Source: Gemmataceae bacterium
Lineage (GTDB): Bacteria; Planctomycetota; Planctomycetia; Gemmatales; Gemmataceae
Length of the DNA stretch: 8,404 nucleotides
Direction: 5' to 3'
Assembly: GCA_947490035.1 (NCBI GenBank)
Contig: CANLGS010000133.1
Span: forward strand, 1-8,404
A program made the position numbers and the translations under genes. Shown piece by piece: positions 1 to 5,698 of the stretch (its first letter is position 1; every line of letters begins with the position of its first letter). The notes under the pieces were generated by a model that worked only from the letters and a program-made list of their open reading frames with translations, was not told the DNA's origin and did not search any database.

Positions 1-497
1 AGCGCGTCGATGGCGGCGTCGTAGTTGGGGTGGTTGGTCACCTCCGGCACGTACTCGGCGTAGGTGACCTTCCCGTCCGCGTCCACCACGAACACGGCCC
101 GCGTCAGCAGCTTCAGCGGCAGCCCGCTCTCGATCAGCACGCCCCAGTTCTTGCCGAACGAGTGGTCGTGAACGTCCGACACCGTCTTCATCGACGTGAT
201 GCCCTCGGCCGTGCAGAACCGGTTCTGGCCGAACGGGAGGTCGAGGCTGACGATGTAGCACGCGACGCTGTCGCCCAGCGCCTTGATGCCCTCTTCAAAC
301 TTCTTGGTCTGCATGGAACACACGCCGGTGTCCAGCGACGGCACCACGCTGAACAGCCGCGCCTTGGCGGGCGTGTCGGCGAGGGTGACCGCGTCCAGCC
401 CCTTCAGGCCGGTGTACGCCGGCGCGGTGTCGCCGACCTTGAGTTCGTTGCCGGCCAGTTCGACCGGCTTGCTCTTGAACGTGACGGTGCGGGCCAT
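1..497 (-). CDS. tpx: Thiol peroxidase Tpx (atypical 2-Cys peroxiredoxin), C-terminus cut by window edge
   Basis: Tpx reduces hydrogen peroxide and organic hydroperoxides using thioredoxin as electron donor. In the reverse complement, 165 codons read from ATG at 497-495 to the window edge. The family is usually about 165-170 residues, so only a few C-terminal residues are missing. The peroxidatic cysteine is Cys60 in PSLDTGVC, with Thr57 three residues before it as expected. The resolving cysteine is Cys95 in DLPFGQNRFC. These match the known Tpx pair (61 and 95 in E. coli). An additional Cys80 is present. The start is fixed by GGAGG at 508-504, six bases before the ATG, and by homology of the N-terminus. 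There is no signal peptide, so it is cytoplasmic. It lies 108 bases downstream of the LON-domain gene on the same strand, but a large repeat hairpin separates them, so co-transcription is uncertain. Confidence 0.95.
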   Translation of the reverse strand, partial: MARTVTFKSKPVELAGNELKVGDTAPAYTGLKGLDAVTLADTPAKARLFSVVPSLDTGVCSMQTKKFEEGIKALGDSVACYIVSLDLPFGQNRFCTAEGITSMKTVSDVHDHSFGKNWGVLIESGLPLKLLTRAVFVVDADGKVTYAEYVPEVTNHPNYDAAIDA

Positions 498-503
498 TTT
501 CAG

Positions 504-508
504 CCTCC
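504..508 (-). promoter_or_regulatory. Shine-Dalgarno site of tpx
   Basis: On the minus strand GGAGG lies six bases before the tpx ATG. Its first four bases are also the end of the last 7-base unit of the degenerate repeat array at 546-505, so the repeat abuts and partly forms the ribosome-binding site. Confidence 0.75.
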
Positions 509-546
509 AGTGGATAGTGGGCAGTGGGCAGTTAACAGAAGACAGT
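505..546 (-). repeat. Degenerate 7-base tandem array, left arm of an inverted element
   Basis: Read on the minus strand from 546 to 505, six consecutive 7-base units fall in register, nearly all of the form ACTNNNN. They begin with ACTGTCT (546-540). Two perfect ACTGCCC units follow at 532-519, and the last unit is ACTGGAG (511-505). One unit (539-533) starts with T instead of A. The middle two units are the exact complement of the array at 580-607. Confidence 0.7.
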
Positions 547-608
547 GAGTAAAGTTGGGGTTGGTTTACTCTCTTTGCTGCCCACTGCCCACTGCCCACT
601 GCCCACTA
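515..608. repeat. Inverted-repeat element between the LON-domain gene and tpx
   Basis: The 17 bases at 515-531 (TAGTGGGCAGTGGGCAG on the plus strand) are the exact reverse complement of the end of the right arm at 592-608. An inner stem pairs 547-553 (GAGTAAA) with 565-571 (TTTACTC) around an 11-base G/T-rich loop at 554-564. Together they could fold a large imperfect hairpin or cruciform. The outermost base triplet on the right (608-606) is the TAG stop of the LON-domain gene. There is no T-tract typical of an intrinsic terminator, but the structure could still stop transcription or protect an mRNA end. I infer that it is a dispersed repeat, because no coding role is visible. Confidence 0.75.
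580..607. repeat. Four perfect tandem copies of GCCCACT
   Basis: Four exact copies of the 7-base unit lie at 580-586, 587-593, 594-600 and 601-607. The complementary unit AGTGGGC occurs twice on the same strand at 516-529. The array abuts the stop codon of the LON-domain gene. Confidence 0.9.
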
Positions 609-1274
609 ATTCGCACTGAACGGCGGCGGGAACGGGCGCCCGGCGCGGGCGGCCGAGATGCGCAGCGTGTCGATGATGGCGGTCGCGCGCTGGTCGGCTT
701 GTGCCTCCGCCAGAAGCGACTGCTTCATCTCCAGCGGCAGCGGCAGCGCGTACGACAGCACGTCGCACACGTGGCCCAGCGGCATGTCGCCGTCGAACAG
801 TTCGGTGAGTTGCTGCCGCGCGGACGCGTCGTCGCCGAACTGCGGGAGGACGACCGCGGCCAGGTCGCGCCGCAACCGCGACAGCAGCGCCAGGTCCGCG
901 GGCGCGGTGTCGCGGATCAGTTCCACGCGCGCCCGGCGGTAGGTTGAAGTGGAAGCGAGTTCTTCGACGACGCGGGCGCGGCTCGCCCCGCGCAGCCGCA
1001 GGTTGTACTTGCCGTCGTCCAACTTCTCGTGCCAGACGATCTGCCCGACGCACACGACCGGTTCGATCGCGGGGTGGTCGGACGGGTCGTCCGCGTCGGC
1101 GCGGAGCAGGGCCATTGTGATGAGCCGGTCGGTCGCGAGCGCGTCGGCGGTCATCTGCCGGTAGCACGGTTCAAAGACGTGCAGACCCTGAACCACGTGC
1201 GGGAACAGCACGAGGTTCGGCAGCGGGAACAGCCGGGCGACGCCGGAGAAGTCGCGGAGCGCGTCTTCGCTCAT
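606..1274 (-). CDS. Stand-alone LON substrate-binding (LON N-terminal) domain protein
   Basis: The 222-residue product has only the N-terminal domain of Lon protease (PUA-like beta-barrel plus helical tail). There is no AAA ATPase and no Ser-Lys protease domain. The hallmark opening LFPLPNLVLFPH is at residues 15-26. The barrel strand CVGQIVWHEKLDDGKYN is at 75-91, followed by LRGASRARV at 94-102. The C-terminal part (about 125-207) is helical. Such proteins are common in bacteria and are thought to bind unfolded or partner proteins, but their precise role is unknown. I chose ATG at 1274 because the conserved domain begins just after it. A TTG start at 1352 would add 26 residues without family support. 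No clear Shine-Dalgarno precedes 1274. The gene lies 88 bases downstream of the secreted-protein gene on the same strand, and its TAG stop sits at the edge of the 7-base repeat element. Confidence 0.88.
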   Translation of the reverse strand: MSEDALRDFSGVARLFPLPNLVLFPHVVQGLHVFEPCYRQMTADALATDRLITMALLRADADDPSDHPAIEPVVCVGQIVWHEKLDDGKYNLRLRGASRARVVEELASTSTYRRARVELIRDTAPADLALLSRLRRDLAAVVLPQFGDDASARQQLTELFDGDMPLGHVCDVLSYALPLPLEMKQSLLAEAQADQRATAIIDTLRISAARAGRPFPPPFSAN

Positions 1275-1340
1275 TGACGGACCCGCCGAGAGGGGAGGTG
1301 GGGCGAACGCGGCCCACACCAACACGATACCCCGCCCGGC

Positions 1341-1362
1341 GGCGCCCGCCAACCCAGGCGCC
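1341..1362 (-). terminator. GC-rich stem-loop directly after the secreted-protein gene (weak terminator candidate)
   Basis: GGCGCC at 1341-1346 and again at 1357-1362 can pair around a 10-base loop immediately after the TAA at 1365-1363. No run of T follows, so intrinsic termination is doubtful. It may be chance in GC-rich DNA. Confidence 0.2.
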
Positions 1363-2991
1363 TTACTTCCCCTTCAGCAGATCGAGAACCGCACCGGCGC
1401 GGATGGCCTTGCCCTTCACCACGAACTTCACCGTCAGCCGGTCGCCGCCGGTGACGCTGAACGCGACCGTGTCCTTGCCCGCCGTCGCGCCGTCGCCGAA
1501 GGCGTCCTTCAGCAGCGCCTTCAGTTCGTCCGGCTTCAGGTTCGGGTTGAACAGCGGCAGCAACTTCGCGACCGCCGCATCGACGGACACCACCGCGACC
1601 GGGATCGCCTTCGCCTTCAGACCGGCGCGGAGCGCCTTGCCGTCGGGTTCGATGCTCAGCGCGATGTTCTTGTCCGAGGTCGCCAGCCAGATCGTCTTCG
1701 TGCCGAACGTCGTCTCGAACTTGTCGTCCACCTGCTTGATGTCGATCCGGTGCAGGTTGAAGTCGCCGACCTTCTCCACGTCCAGTTTGAACTCGACGAA
1801 GTCCGCGACGAGCGCGCCGTAGTCCTCGACCATCTTCTTGACGAACGCCTCGATCGCCTTGCCGTCCTTGACCGCGAGCGCCGCGACGAGGTTGTAATGG
1901 CCCTTCGAGTTCGGGCCGATGAGCGACACGGCCGCGTCGAGTTCGCCGGCCTTGAGCGTCGGGCCGACGGCCGCGATCAACGCTTTCACGGCTTCCTTCT
2001 GGTCGTCCTGCGCGTTCTTCAGCAGGTCCGCGAGCAGCGCGTCGATGGCCGCGGCGTACTCCTTCTTGGTGCCGTCGGTCACGGCGAGTTTCACGTTCGC
2101 GTGGGCCGCGGCGTCGGCGGACGCGACGATGCCGGCGGGCACGCTCGTCTTGCTCGCGAGGGCGGTGAAGTTCTTCGCGGTGGGCGAACCGCTCTTCGCG
2201 AGGAGCGTGACTTCGGCGGTGATGTCGTCGGTCTTGGGGTCCGCGAACAGCTTCACGGTCAGTTGCCGGCCGTCGTCGGAAATGCCTTTCCCGCCGGACA
2301 GGAGCGTGTCGAAGATGAGGTTCTTGAGCTTCTTCTCGGCGTCGGTTTCGTTGTCCGCGTTCTTCTTGCGCTCGTCGTTGGCGGCGAGTTCGATCTGTCC
2401 GAACGCGAACGTCCGCAGGTCGGCCGGGATGCGGTCGATGTGGACGATCACCGACGCGACCGAGCCGTCGTCCTTCGCGAAGAACGCCTTCGGCTGGAGG
2501 AGCAGTTTGGGATCGAGGTCTTTGGCTTTCTGCGAGACGTATACGTAGCCGTTGGCGAACCGCAGGTGAACGTGCTCGAGGGTGGGGATCGGCACCGCGA
2601 CCTTGTGCGTGCCGTCGTCGCCCTTCTCGGGCGTGAGGTTGTATTTCGCCAGCGCCGCGAGGAACGTCTTCTCGTCGGCAACGGGGATGAGGACCACGAC
2701 CGGGCTGGTCGCGACATCTTTCTCCAGGGTCGCGTAGGCGCCGATGGGCTTCTTGGGGTCGATGCCTTCGACGCCCTTGCCGTCGCCGCTGAGAGCCTTG
2801 ATGAGTTCGCGCACCTGCCCGACCACGTCCTCTTTCCCGGCCAGGCCCGCGACGTACTCGAATTTGTCCACCAGGTCGTTGACGGAGCGGAGCCGCACCT
2901 CGATCGTCGGTTCGACGGCCTTCGGTTGTGCGGAGGCCAGACCGGTCGAAAACAGCGCGACCGCGAGCGCGGCCAGCCATCGGAATCGCAT
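1363..2991 (-). CDS. Secreted protein of unknown function, planctomycete type
   Basis: The 542-residue product starts with a clear Sec signal peptide: basic MRFRW, a hydrophobic core at about residues 6-18, and ASA at 19-21 followed by QPK, suggesting cleavage after Ala21. No other membrane segment is visible, so it is probably periplasmic or exported. The mature part alternates short beta-like stretches (PVVVLIPVADEKTFLAAL, roughly residues 96-113) with Lys/Asp/Ala-rich helices. The statement GIDPKKPIGAY near residue 80 followed by a 'PVVVLIPV' stretch recalls a group of planctomycete exported proteins of unknown role, which I cannot name with certainty. No catalytic motif, cysteine pair or metal site stands out. 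ATG at 2991 is chosen for the signal peptide and for GGAGA at minus 14 to minus 10. The open frame extends upstream to 3552, but only as a shadow across the argH leader. The gene is divergent from argH and may head the minus-strand set with the LON-domain gene. Confidence 0.85.
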   Translation of the reverse strand: MRFRWLAALAVALFSTGLASAQPKAVEPTIEVRLRSVNDLVDKFEYVAGLAGKEDVVGQVRELIKALSGDGKGVEGIDPKKPIGAYATLEKDVATSPVVVLIPVADEKTFLAALAKYNLTPEKGDDGTHKVAVPIPTLEHVHLRFANGYVYVSQKAKDLDPKLLLQPKAFFAKDDGSVASVIVHIDRIPADLRTFAFGQIELAANDERKKNADNETDAEKKLKNLIFDTLLSGGKGISDDGRQLTVKLFADPKTDDITAEVTLLAKSGSPTAKNFTALASKTSVPAGIVASADAAAHANVKLAVTDGTKKEYAAAIDALLADLLKNAQDDQKEAVKALIAAVGPTLKAGELDAAVSLIGPNSKGHYNLVAALAVKDGKAIEAFVKKMVEDYGALVADFVEFKLDVEKVGDFNLHRIDIKQVDDKFETTFGTKTIWLATSDKNIALSIEPDGKALRAGLKAKAIPVAVVSVDAAVAKLLPLFNPNLKPDELKALLKDAFGDGATAGKDTVAFSVTGGDRLTVKFVVKGKAIRAGAVLDLLKGK

Positions 2992-3095
2992 GGGGGAATC
3001 TCCAGAGTGAAGAAGTCGCACAGTGTACCCTCCGGCGCGGGCGAAAGTGTCAGCGGCGGGGAGAAATCCTAAACCTCTTGTATTGCCCTGGATTT
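2992..3095. promoter_or_regulatory. Divergent intergenic region expected to hold promoters for the secreted-protein gene and argH
   Basis: This is the only divergent boundary in the window, so promoters must lie here or in the adjoining repeat. For the minus-strand gene, TACACT at 3027-3022 is a reasonable minus-10 box with a leader of about 24 bases. The nearest minus-35-like box, CTGACA at 3053-3048, is 20 bases away, which is too far for a standard sigma-70 promoter. No convincing pair was found for argH. The placement of promoters is therefore inferred from gene order and is not read from clear boxes. Confidence 0.35.
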
Positions 3096-3164
3096 GTGGC
3101 ACAGACATTCCTGTCTGTGCGAGTTGAGGGGGCGTGGCCGCACAGACAGGAATGTCTGTGCCAC
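3096..3164. repeat. Perfect 26-base inverted repeat with 17-base spacer in the argH leader
   Basis: Positions 3096-3121 and 3139-3164 are exact reverse complements, separated by a G-rich spacer at 3122-3138. Each arm is itself an imperfect palindrome: GCACAGAC pairs with GTCTGTGC around a 6-base loop (3099-3106 with 3113-3120, and 3140-3147 with 3154-3161). The element can therefore fold as one 26-bp hairpin or as two 8-bp hairpins. Read through in coding frames, the arms give phrases such as AQTGMSVP and WHRHSCLC. I recall these as spurious ORF ends in planctomycetes and other GC-rich bacteria, which would suggest a dispersed repeat family. The right arm ends 11 bases before the argH ATG. 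Confidence 0.92.
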
Positions 3165-3175
3165 GAAGAACAATC

Positions 3176-4531
3176 ATGAGCCAGAAGACGTGGGGCGGGC
3201 GGTTCAGTGGCGGCACCGATGCGCGCGTGGAAGCGTTCACGGAGTCGATCAGCTTCGACCGCCGTCTGTACCGGCACGACATCATCGGCAGCCAGGCGCA
3301 CGCCCGCATGTTGGCCGAAGTAGGTCTGCTCACCGCGGGCGAAGCGGAACAGATCGTGACCGCTCTGGACGAGATCGGTGCCGACATCGACGCGGGGAAG
3401 ATGGCGTTCACCATCGCGCTCGAAGACATCCACACGCACATCGAGAAGGCGCTGATCGCGAAGCTGGGCGATACCGGGCGCAAGCTGCACACGGGCCGAA
3501 GCCGCAACGACCAAGTGGTCACGGACCTGAAGCTCTGGACACGCGACGCCATCGACGAGTTGGACGGCTTGCTGCTCGATCTACAGAAGGCGTTCGTGGA
3601 ATCGGCGGAGCGCGAGACGGGCGTGGTGATCCCCGGTTACACGCACTTGCAGCGAGCACAGCCGGTGCTGGCGGCGCACTACTTCCTGGCCTACACGGAG
3701 AAGTTCCAGCGCGACCGCGACCGCTTGCGCGACTGCCGCGCGCGCCTCAACGTGCTGCCCCTGGGCGCCGCGGCGCTGGCTGGCACGTCGCTGCCCATCG
3801 ACCGCGAATCCGTGCGCGCGAAGCTCGGCTTCGACTCCGTCGCGCGCAACAGTCTCGACGTTTCCAGCGACCGCGACTTCGCGCTGGAGTTCGTGTTCTC
3901 GCTCGCGCTGACCGCGACGCACTTGAGCGGCTGGGCGGAAGAGTGGGTGATCTGGAGCACGACGGAGTTCAACTTCCTCGACCTGCCCGACGCGTTCTGC
4001 ACGGGGTCGAGCATCATGCCGCACAAGAAGAACCCGGACGTGCTGGAACTCACCCGCGGCAAGAGCGGTCGCGTGATCGGCGCGCTGCAACAACTGTTCG
4101 TGCTGGTAAAGGGTTTGCCGATGGCGTACAACCGCGACCTTCAGGAAGACAAGACCGCGATCTTCGACGCCTTCGACACGGTGGCCGGTTGTCTCGCGGT
4201 CGCGGCGCCGCTGGTGCGTCAAACGAAGCTGCGGCGCGAGGTGATCGCGTCGCGCCTGGACGCCGGTTTCCTCGACGCGACCACGCTCATGGAATCGCTG
4301 ATCGCGCGCGGCGTGCCGATGCGTTCGGCGCACGAGGTTGTGGGGAATTTGGTGCGCGAGTGCGAGCAGCGCAAGTGCCGGCTCGCGGACCTGCCCGACG
4401 CGATGTTCCCCGCGCCGGAAGTGAAAGCATCGCTGGGAGTGGCGAACGCGCTGAACGCGTTCAAGAGCTACGGCTCGACGGCCCCGGCGGAAGTCGAGCG
4501 CCAGTTGCGGGAGTGGAAGGAGCGGTTATGA
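3176..4531 (+). CDS. argH: Argininosuccinate lyase
   Basis: ArgH splits argininosuccinate into arginine and fumarate, the last step of arginine synthesis. The enzyme is a cytoplasmic homotetramer of the fumarase/aspartase superfamily. The 451 residues match the usual 450-470. Visible family blocks are WGGRF (6-10), [10 protein letters not shown] (105-114), [10 protein letters not shown] with the catalytic-region His157 (154-163), and the superfamily signature [12 protein letters not shown] (277-288), which contains the catalytic loop serine. The usual bacterial form has Gln where His283 stands. ATG at 3176 is chosen because the family begins with a few residues before WGGRF. An in-frame GTG at 3134 would add 14 residues encoded by the repeat element and has no family support. 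Only a weak GAAGAA lies before the ATG. The stop overlaps an ATG (4528-4531), leading into the downstream small genes. It is probably the first gene of an argH to lysA transcript. Confidence 0.97.
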   Translation: MSQKTWGGRFSGGTDARVEAFTESISFDRRLYRHDIIGSQAHARMLAEVGLLTAGEAEQIVTALDEIGADIDAGKMAFTIALEDIHTHIEKALIAKLGDTGRKLHTGRSRNDQVVTDLKLWTRDAIDELDGLLLDLQKAFVESAERETGVVIPGYTHLQRAQPVLAAHYFLAYTEKFQRDRDRLRDCRARLNVLPLGAAALAGTSLPIDRESVRAKLGFDSVARNSLDVSSDRDFALEFVFSLALTATHLSGWAEEWVIWSTTEFNFLDLPDAFCTGSSIMPHKKNPDVLELTRGKSGRVIGALQQLFVLVKGLPMAYNRDLQEDKTAIFDAFDTVAGCLAVAAPLVRQTKLRREVIASRLDAGFLDATTLMESLIARGVPMRSAHEVVGNLVRECEQRKCRLADLPDAMFPAPEVKASLGVANALNAFKSYGSTAPAEVERQLREWKERL

Positions 4532-4563
4532 TGACCCCGTCTCTACGCGAGGTAAAACCATGA
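4528..4563 (+). other. Possible 11-residue coupling ORF between argH and the next gene
   Basis: ATG at 4528 overlaps the argH stop in an ATGA. Eleven codons ([11 protein letters not shown]) then end in a TGA at 4561-4563, which again overlaps the next gene's ATG (4560) as ATGA. Both edges have the geometry of stop-start translational coupling. The peptide shows no attenuator pattern such as a run of Arg or Lys codons. It may be chance, because a 28-base gap offers only a few possible frames. It also contains the GAGG at 4548-4551 that could serve the next gene. Confidence 0.2.
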
Positions 4564-4871
4564 TCCGTGCCCTTAAAGATGCTCCCTTCGTCATCCAAAC
4601 GCCGGTAATTTCGGACGAGGAACGGGCGGCCAACATCGCCGCGCAAGCCGAGTTCAAGAAGAACGTCGCGTGGTGGAACTCGAGAGTGAAGGAGATTCGC
4701 GACGCCCACACGGGAAAGTTCGTCTGCGTCGCGGGTGAGGAGCTCTTCGTCGGCGATGACCCGATTGAGGTCGTCGCGCGGGCAGAAGCCGCGCACCCGA
4801 ACAGCGGCGGATATCTCGGCCTGTATCTGTCACCACACCGGGGGCCGAAAATCCATGCGAATCGAGGGTGA
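4560..4871 (+). CDS. Small DUF5678-like protein of unknown function
   Basis: The 103-residue cytoplasmic protein has no signal or membrane segment. A helical, charged N-terminal half (about residues 18-50, with WWN at 38-40) is followed by GKFVCVAGEELFVGDDPIEVV at 52-72, helical RAEAAHP (74-80) and a beta-like tail ending PHRGPKIHANRG. The pattern of a strand ending in 'GEELFVGDD' followed by a helix with 'AHP' resembles the DUF5678 family. The tail resembles those of small planctomycete proteins often found beside aspartic proteases, as far as I recall. The function is unknown. GAGG at 4548-4551, eight bases before the ATG, supports this start. Its last 17 bases overlap the protease gene, so the two are probably translated together. 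By eye, third positions are less strictly G/C than in argH. A domain search could reassign the family. Confidence 0.7.
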   Translation: MIRALKDAPFVIQTPVISDEERAANIAAQAEFKKNVAWWNSRVKEIRDAHTGKFVCVAGEELFVGDDPIEVVARAEAAHPNSGGYLGLYLSPHRGPKIHANRG

Positions 4872-5289
4872 ATGGTTTGAATCCGACGAGCGGTTGCCTC
4901 AACCGGTCGTGATCGCGGTCGTTCAAGCGGCCGACGGGCAGTGGATCAAGTGCCAGTTCCTGATCGACACGGGTTCCGACACAACGGTTCTTTCTCCGGC
5001 AGTGTTGCGCCGACTCGGTCGTCCGGTCGTGCTCGCCCCGAAGCAATTGCTTGGCGTCGGCGGCGCCGTGGAAACCTGGCAGGTGTGGACGACCCTCGCG
5101 TTCCTGCGAAGCGACGGCCAACTTGCGGTCATCGAAGGGAACTACTCCGCGTTCCAGGTCGAAGGCGCGCTCGAGATGTCAGTCCTCGGTTACGACGTGC
5201 TGAAACTGTTCGCGGTCATCGTGGATCAACCCGGTAACACGGTCTGCCTCCTCGTCCCGCCGCTCCGGTACGTCATTCCTGCGAACTGA
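4855..5289 (+). CDS. Retropepsin-like aspartic protease, single domain
   Basis: The 144-residue product has the retropepsin active-site loop FLIDTGSDTTVLSP (residues 35-48, catalytic Asp38-Thr39-Gly40). A flap-like glycine-rich strand LLGVGG follows near residue 65, and the second conserved element SVLGYDVLKLFAVIVDQPG ends the fold, with hydrophobic-hydrophobic-Gly before a helix. With one DTG per chain, the active enzyme must be a homodimer, as in retroviral proteases. No signal peptide is present, so it acts in the cytoplasm. The substrate is unknown. ATG at 4855 lies inside the DUF5678-like gene (17-base overlap), and no strong Shine-Dalgarno is seen, which fits translational coupling. No gag, reverse transcriptase or integrase is nearby, so it is not part of a retroelement. 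An annotator may file it under aspartyl protease families such as Asp_protease_2 or gag-asp_protease. Confidence 0.88.
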   Translation: MRIEGEWFESDERLPQPVVIAVVQAADGQWIKCQFLIDTGSDTTVLSPAVLRRLGRPVVLAPKQLLGVGGAVETWQVWTTLAFLRSDGQLAVIEGNYSAFQVEGALEMSVLGYDVLKLFAVIVDQPGNTVCLLVPPLRYVIPAN

Positions 5290-5302
5290 TCCCAACGTTT
5301 CC

Positions 5303-5306
5303 GAGG
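5303..5306 (+). promoter_or_regulatory. Shine-Dalgarno deciding the GTG start of the DUF3817 gene
   Basis: GAGG lies six bases before the GTG at 5313. No ATG gives the full first membrane helix in this frame, so this site supports the GTG start. Confidence 0.55.
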
Positions 5307-5312
5307 CTTCTT

Positions 5313-5663
5313 GTGCTGTCTACTCCCGTGGGCCGCGTGCGCGCGGCGGGCCTCGTCGAGGGCGTTTCGGCGCTGCTGTTGTTCTTCGTCGCGATGCCGC
5401 TGAAGTACGGGCCGCCGGCGGGGTCCGAACTCGCGCTGCTCGGCAAGCAGGTCGTGTACTACGTCGGCTCCATTCATGGCGGGCTGTTCGCCCTCTACGC
5501 GCTCATCACGTTCGTCGCTTGGGGGCAAGGCGCGTTATGGTTCAAGCACGTCGCAATGGCCGCGGGCGCGTCCATCGTGCCGTTCGGGCCGTTCGTGATC
5601 GACCGCGTGTTGAAGCGGCACCAGGAACGCACGAAGCCGGACGCCGCGGCGGTTCCGCGGTAG
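5313..5663 (+). CDS. DUF3817 family small integral membrane protein
   Basis: The 116-residue product fits DUF3817 (YdzA-like) in length and layout. The first hydrophobic segment, LVEGVSALLLFFVAMPLKYG, spans about residues 14-33. It is followed by a loop, then VGSIHGGLFALYALITFVAW (51-70) and a third segment at about 77-96 ending PFGPFVIDRVLK. The tail after residue 100 is charged. 'EG.S.LLLF.VAMPLKY' and 'GSIHG' are the recognisable family blocks. Its function is unknown. Members are three-helix inner-membrane proteins. The start is GTG, supported by GAGG at 5303-5306 with six bases between. It lies 23 bases after the protease gene and 35 bases before lysA, in the same direction, so it is probably co-transcribed. 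Confidence 0.85.
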   Translation: MLSTPVGRVRAAGLVEGVSALLLFFVAMPLKYGPPAGSELALLGKQVVYYVGSIHGGLFALYALITFVAWGQGALWFKHVAMAAGASIVPFGPFVIDRVLKRHQERTKPDAAAVPR

Positions 5664-5698
5664 AATCACCGCCACCGGTTCTCACCACGAGCTTTGCA

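Noticed and set aside
30..548. A 172-codon plus-strand frame opposite tpx
   Set aside because: The minus strand encodes Tpx with both catalytic cysteines, and this frame is its shadow, ending in the repeat.
505..608. CRISPR-like array
   Set aside because: The repeat units are only 7 bases, directly abutting, and have no spacers. No cas gene is present.
1275..1352. Upstream TTG start for the LON-domain gene
   Set aside because: It adds 26 residues that precede the usual family start and are unlike a signal peptide. ATG at 1274 fits the domain edge.
1271..2980. A 569-codon Arg/Gly-rich frame on the minus strand overlapping the secreted-protein gene
   Set aside because: This is a frame-shifted shadow of the same gene with extreme Arg content and no family features.
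1750..3072. A 440-codon open frame on the plus strand opposite the secreted-protein gene
   Set aside because: It is the antisense shadow of a GC-rich gene. Its translation is Arg/Val/Glu-rich without domains, while the minus strand has a signal peptide and a ribosome-binding site.
3094..4563. A 489-codon plus-strand frame overlapping argH
   Set aside because: It is out of frame with the clear ArgH blocks and is low-complexity Arg/Ala sequence. Only its last 12 codons (4528-4563) were kept, as a possible coupling ORF.
4855..5289. Remnant of a retroelement, because of the retropepsin fold
   Set aside because: No reverse transcriptase, integrase or gag-like sequence is nearby, and single-domain retropepsin-like proteases are common as ordinary bacterial genes.
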